Assembly: GCA_965153455.1 (NCBI GenBank)
Contig: OZ234498.1
Location: 6,014,001 to 6,078,000 of the forward strand
Origin: Sphagnum compactum
Taxonomy: Eukaryota; Bryophyta; Sphagnopsida; Sphagnales
Direction of reading: 5' to 3'
Length of the DNA stretch: 64,000 nt
This document shows, one piece after another, positions 59,502 through 64,000 of the stretch. The first letter of the stretch is position 1. Each line of letters opens with the position of its first letter. The translations under genes and the position numbers were made by a program. The notes beneath the pieces are model-generated. The model searched no databases, had not been told where the DNA came from, and was given only the letters and a program-made list of their open reading frames with translations.

Positions 59502-59799
59502 GGCCTTGCCATTTACATTAAAAAGTATCTTAAGGCAAAAGAAGAATTATGGAAACTCAAATATTTTACCATGCAAAATATGTAATCTTAAGAAAAATCC
59601 TCTAGAAGAAACCAAAATTCTTCAAGATATTATAACTCTATAATAACTAATCTCAAGTTTCAACACAAGCCAAAATATCATCTTTCAAAAATCCTCATAT
59701 AAAAAATAGAGCTATTATTACCTAGGGGCCAAAATCCCTTAAGCTACTATACTCTATAATGAATCTAAACACAATATCCTTGCCTTTGTAGGCAAGGCC
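59502..59799 (+). mobile_element. ~300-bp inverted-repeat element (family M1), copy 3
   Basis: Best-preserved copy: GGCCTTGCC at 59502-59510 and GGCAAGGCC at 59791-59799 are perfect inverted repeats. A subterminal hairpin (ccttgcc, six-base loop, ggcaagg) overlaps the right end. The interior is collinear with 42430-42730. It is non-coding. Confidence 0.75.
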
Positions 59800-62619
59800 A
59801 ACAAAACAGTCTTATATCATCTCCACCTACACCCCCCCTATTTAGGGCCTCTATTGATTTTTTACCACATCCAATCTACAGTGTGTATTATTACCCCCAG
59901 CCCCACACCCCCACATATGCAAAACAAGTTTAGAGCTCTTTACGCCAGCTAACGCCCTAGGATGTACCCTAGGGCATTCCTCAAACAAGGGCCCTGATAT
60001 GGCCAAATCCAAGGCAGCCTGCATTTCATGAATTAGGCCCTCACCTATGGGCCTTACCTGGCTGAATCTTTTGCAATCTTTGGCTGGAGTTGCAATTTAT
60101 TTATTTATTTATTTTTGTTATAGATATTATTTGTTGGGTTAGATTTGTATATTTTATACATAATTTAATCTGATTCAAGTGTACTTGTAATCTAAATATT
60201 TATAATTTATAATGTAAATGTCATGTTGTGGGCCCTTTGGGTAAATTTTTACAGCTTTATTCAATCATATAGCAAAATGTACATGTGTACTTATGCCTTA
60301 GAACAGTAGTGTAAGATATCTTCACCTGAACAATGATGTAGAGCAAGCTTCATGATGAATGAATGAATTTGCAAGATACTTGCAAGTAAATATTGTTACT
60401 TAATTATGAGATGAAAATTTTAAGTGCAAAATTAAAAAATTCATGTGACTCTACTTGCCACTTTTGCCTCTATGAGGTTTTTGTTATGGATTGTGCAGGG
60501 AGGGGTTCGAACTTTGACCTGGACAGTGGCAATGTTGAACATTCAAAAAATGTTTAAATCATCTCCTAAATGTTTCACTTGTTTATCTCAAAATTGGACA
60601 CACAAAACACCCCAAAATTCAAGATACAACCCTTGGGAGTATTTAAAGTGGAGATTCCTATGAGAATTATCATTATATTTGAGAGGGGATTGCCAACATT
60701 TAATGCTACTTGATCATAGGCTTATGTTAGAGAACTTTGATGCAGCCACTTGCTCATGAATATGGAGGTCTTATGCAAGATTGATTGGTGATCAACAAAT
60801 TGGAGGAAACTTTTCAATCTGCACTGGATTCAAATTGTGAATTTAATCAAATTGGTGAGGTGTCAATAATATATATGTTTTACTCATTTTAAACATTGGA
60901 ATATATTTTCTTGATTTTTTGGGTGGCTGTTCGCACCTAGTTTGGATTTGGACTGTCATTTACAAAAATTGAAAATCTGCATTAGGCTAGACTGGACTGT
61001 GCACGGATCATAAGTCTATTCAGGGCGTCCCGATGTCTCTCTAAACCTTAAACCCTAAACCTGAACTCTTGATCAGGAGGATAAGAGAGGTTTATGCCAA
61101 TTGCTTACTAGCAGTAGCTTAGGGGACTTTGTGGAGAACTAGATTCTGAACATACTTTTGGCGAAATGTTTTATGAAACATTTGTCTACTGTGAAATGTT
61201 TCTGATACAAGCAAAAGTGTGACAGACACAAACACTGTGAATTAAATTATCATAAGTCACTTTTTCTTTTTCTAAAATTCCCCTTGTAAGTTGTCACCCA
61301 TGTGGTGATCATTTAATTGAGAATTTAAATAATTTTATCAAAATGTTACTCATTACTAAAAAAAATTGGGAAGCTACAAAAAATTTACTGTGTAAAAGTG
61401 ATGGGTGTGTTATCTTTAGATGGCCTGGAGCAGCTCTACTAGCAGCAGTATAATGGCCTGTAAACAAATTCCCCGCAAGGTAAAAATAGAGAAGCTTCAT
61501 ACGAAGATAAATTAACCCAAGCCACCCATCTCCTAGTAGATGAGTCCAATGCTCTCAAGGCCACAACTAGGCCACAAACTACTGATCATAACAACAGCTA
61601 GACATGGCTCATCACTGGCACCTAAACAAATTTTTGTCCTTTCACCGGCTTACAAAGTCAAACCATCTTTCCATATTCATCTGCATTTGGTGCCCATGTG
61701 GAACTGGGATAGTTGTTTTGTCGAACGTCTTTAATGTGGAGTTTATAGAAGCGACCATGTGCTAAATGCAAAACAACAATGAAACAGACTAGATATTGCA
61801 TGATAATAAAAAGGGGTGTGCCTATCATTCCATGTTGCATTCCATTTTGGAGTCTCCTTTGCTAGTCTGGACTTTTGTTCCCATTTGCAACAAGAGTCTT
61901 TAATATGATGGATCCCCCTGTAGTTTGACATGTTCGTTTGATTTCTAAAAATGCCAAGAGATTAATACTTTCTCAGCTGCCACCTGTGATCCAGTCAGAG
62001 TGAACCAGCAGCCATCACCAACCCACCATGTAGGACATTGTTAACTCATGAATGCTCATGTTAACTCATTTGGAACTGACCTCAGAGTGCTCCTTAGTCA
62101 ACAACAGCTGAAAAACATTTGCATTTCCAATAAACATTGGAATGCTGTAAGTTAACAATGTTGTCATTCATAGGCGTCCGTGTTTCCTTCATGAAGTTTT
62201 AGGCCCACTTTACACAAGGAGTCAAGGCTAAGGTTCAACTCAAATCAAGCATTCCTATTGCTGCAAAAGTTGAAATCAGCCCCAAGGGCTTTACACTAGG
62301 AGTCAAGGCTGAAATAGAAAATATCTTTTCAATCTGCCCCAAGTTACTTAGTAAATGCTGAACTTTATGGCCTTGTATTGGCCCCAAGGCTAAGAAAGGA
62401 TACCACTGAATTTGGGATCCAATTTGCTTCAACCTTTGGGGGCAATGTTCCAAACAGCACCCAGCCCTTACATACCTAATAACCATCTACATGCATGTCT
62501 ATTTATCTACTCGTCATCTATTGTCTTACCTACCTTGGTACCTACCCAATAGGAAGGACCTATTTTTTTTAGGAGAGGTTACTTAATGTGAAACCCAGTG
62601 TCAACTCAAATGGGGTCAT
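59800..62619. other. intergenic sequence, no gene seen
   Basis: No recognisable coding motif was found. A short reversed telomere-type stretch (ctaaaccttaaaccctaaac) lies at 61041-61060. The phrase ctaggagtcaaggctgaa at 62290 loosely repeats caaggagtcaaggctaaggt at 62216. Confidence 0.5.
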
Positions 62620-62870
62620 AACCAGTGTCAGTCTGGTATATAGGTCAGAACTGGGTATCAATAATGTATCAACAATGGTATCAAATATCTTACCGGTCTA
62701 GTATCACATTTTTGAATAAGTCCCCTTACACCATTATATCCCCATATCAAATTTTAATGTTTTAGCAAATATCATACTAGTCTGGTATTAGGGTTTTTAT
62801 ACCAGTTTAATATTCAATATTAATGAAATTTTTTTCCCCGGTATCAATGGTTAATCCTCCTCTAGTGTGC
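62620..62870. repeat. third 'accag..ctggta' repeat cluster of the dispersed type
   Basis: The words aaccagtgtcagtctggtata, ggtatcaa, ttaccggtctagtatcac and catactagtctggtatta recur. They are variants of the quasi-palindromic word seen at 8.3, 9.6 and 13.3 kb. Confidence 0.5.
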
Positions 62871-64000
62871 TTACTCAATTACTTGCAATGAATGTGAGTT
62901 ATATGATGGTTTTTTCATCAGGTACAATTTCTTTTGTTGTTCTTTCAATGTGCATTTTTTTGCAAGCCAATGCCTTATTTCAATGATGTTGTCTTACAAC
63001 TACTACAACAAAAACCTAGAACTTGCATAAGCTTCAAACCCTAAACCTTGTGAAAGGTAATTGTTTTGTGTGTTTTTTTCAATTTGCCATGTCACATGTT
63101 ATTCAATGAACGTTTGTAGAAAACATGTCGAATTATATCATAATCAATTTAGTTGTCATTTGGTGGTTGGTCTCATTGTAGTGGGCTTCTTTTGTTGCCA
63201 TAGTGGCCATTGCAATCATGTTGGTTAATTAAATTTTTTATTCATGGGAGTGTTCAAAGTTCATAAGGGCTTAGGGTTAGGGTTTCAAACTCCATGAGTT
63301 GTGTGATGGACTTTAATGCATTCCTAGGTTGTGATTTTGAAAATCGTGCTATGGAAGGGGAAGCAAATGAACTTATCGACATTGTGACAAACAATTCAAC
63401 GAACAACCTTCACATTGTGGAAGAGCAAGAAGAGACTGTCAATGAAGTACTTATTACAAATTGCGAAGCCATTTGGAAAGTGTAATTGACAGAAGTGCAC
63501 AAAAACTAGTTGTTTTGGGTTTGTCATTGTCACAATTCAGCTACCAATTGGGCATTTTTTCTATTCAATAGCCATACTAAAGAGGTTGACATTCAAACTA
63601 CTCAAAGCATGAGGTGCATTATGCCACCCATGTCAAGCACCTTTTAGTAGTAGCCAAACATGAATAAAAGAAGGTATTGTTTCTTATAATCCTTTTCATA
63701 GAATCACAAGCATGAAAATACACATCAATAATGAGCATGCTTCTATGTTATTTCATTATAGATAGAAGGTGAAGGTGGCTAGTGAATTTTTTTGGGCAAG
63801 TTCAATAGAAAAGGGAAAAATAAAAGACAATTCCTCCTACCACAATTCACGGATTTTTTCTTTAGCCCTAATTGTACAAGCCTAATGACGAAGGTCAACA
63901 ACAACCAATAGAGGAATCATGTAGTTTTTTAAATTTCAAAAGGGTGCTTTCCCTTGTCACTAATTGAAAATCCTTGGTTGCGACATTTTGTGTTATGGCA
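62871..64000. other. window end; nothing recognised
   Basis: A 63-codon frame (63294-63485) shows an acidic, Glu-rich stretch but no family motif. Telomere-like words (cttagggttagggtttca) lie near 63270. Any gene may continue beyond the window. Confidence 0.4.

Noticed and set aside
1-64000. tRNA, rRNA, CRISPR arrays and organelle insertions
   Set aside because: I searched by eye for tRNA B-box-like words, rRNA-like stretches, regular repeat-spacer arrays and organelle gene motifs and found none convincing. The tandem repeats here have no unique spacers and are not CRISPR arrays.

Overview
The window is nuclear DNA of a land plant. The evidence is four spliced genes of plant families (a DHHC protein S-acyltransferase, a dehydrin, a PLAC8-domain membrane protein and a secreted glycine-rich protein), GT-AG introns of about 50 to 420 bases, and short runs of the plant telomere-type repeat TTTAGGG. 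The gene-poor, AT-rich, transposon-littered background suggests a non-flowering vascular plant (fern, lycophyte or gymnosperm). That lineage call is inference; no marker in the window settles it.

Layout. 0-24 kb: no intact gene. It holds decayed hAT-like transposases at 1.1-4.3 kb (minus) and 17.1-19.3 kb (plus), minisatellites, short dispersed repeats, two small inverted-repeat elements, and a 5'-truncated non-LTR retrotransposon at 21.8-24.4 kb that carries a 51-bp minisatellite. 24.5-30.5 kb: the S-acyltransferase gene (plus, 11 coding exons, 788 codons) with a tandemly duplicated upstream region. 31.4-31.8 kb: a 3' fragment of the same retrotransposon family. 33.3-36.0 kb: a dehydrin gene (plus, 2 exons, 568 codons) behind a cluster of ABRE/G-box and DRE-type sites. 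36.4-38.5 kb: a PLAC8-family gene (minus, 5 exons, 310 codons), convergent with the dehydrin. 40.8-41.5 kb: a LINE 3' fragment. 42.4-50.0 kb: small inverted-repeat elements, a minisatellite and the longest retrotransposon copy. 52.0-53.3 kb: a third hAT-like remnant (minus). 56.8-58.4 kb: a glycine-rich protein gene (minus, 3 exons, 350 codons). 58.5-64 kb: no recognised gene, one inverted-repeat element and decayed repeats.

I rebuilt exon structures by hand from splice consensus, reading-frame phase and remembered family alignments. In all four genes the exon lengths sum to a whole number of codons, which is a strong internal check. The four genes do not form a pathway. The dehydrin, with its stress-type promoter sites, would protect membranes and proteins during water loss. 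The PLAC8 and S-acyltransferase products are membrane proteins, and the glycine-rich protein is probably secreted to the wall.

The most interesting observation is in the dehydrin. Its stop codon sits at the glycine position of a third K-segment, and the rest of that segment continues in frame for 15 codons after the stop. Next are a pair of frame-preserving, stop-free introns in the S-acyltransferase (one only 51 bases), the 51-bp minisatellite born inside one retrotransposon copy, and two undescribed-looking families of 300-400 bp inverted-repeat elements.
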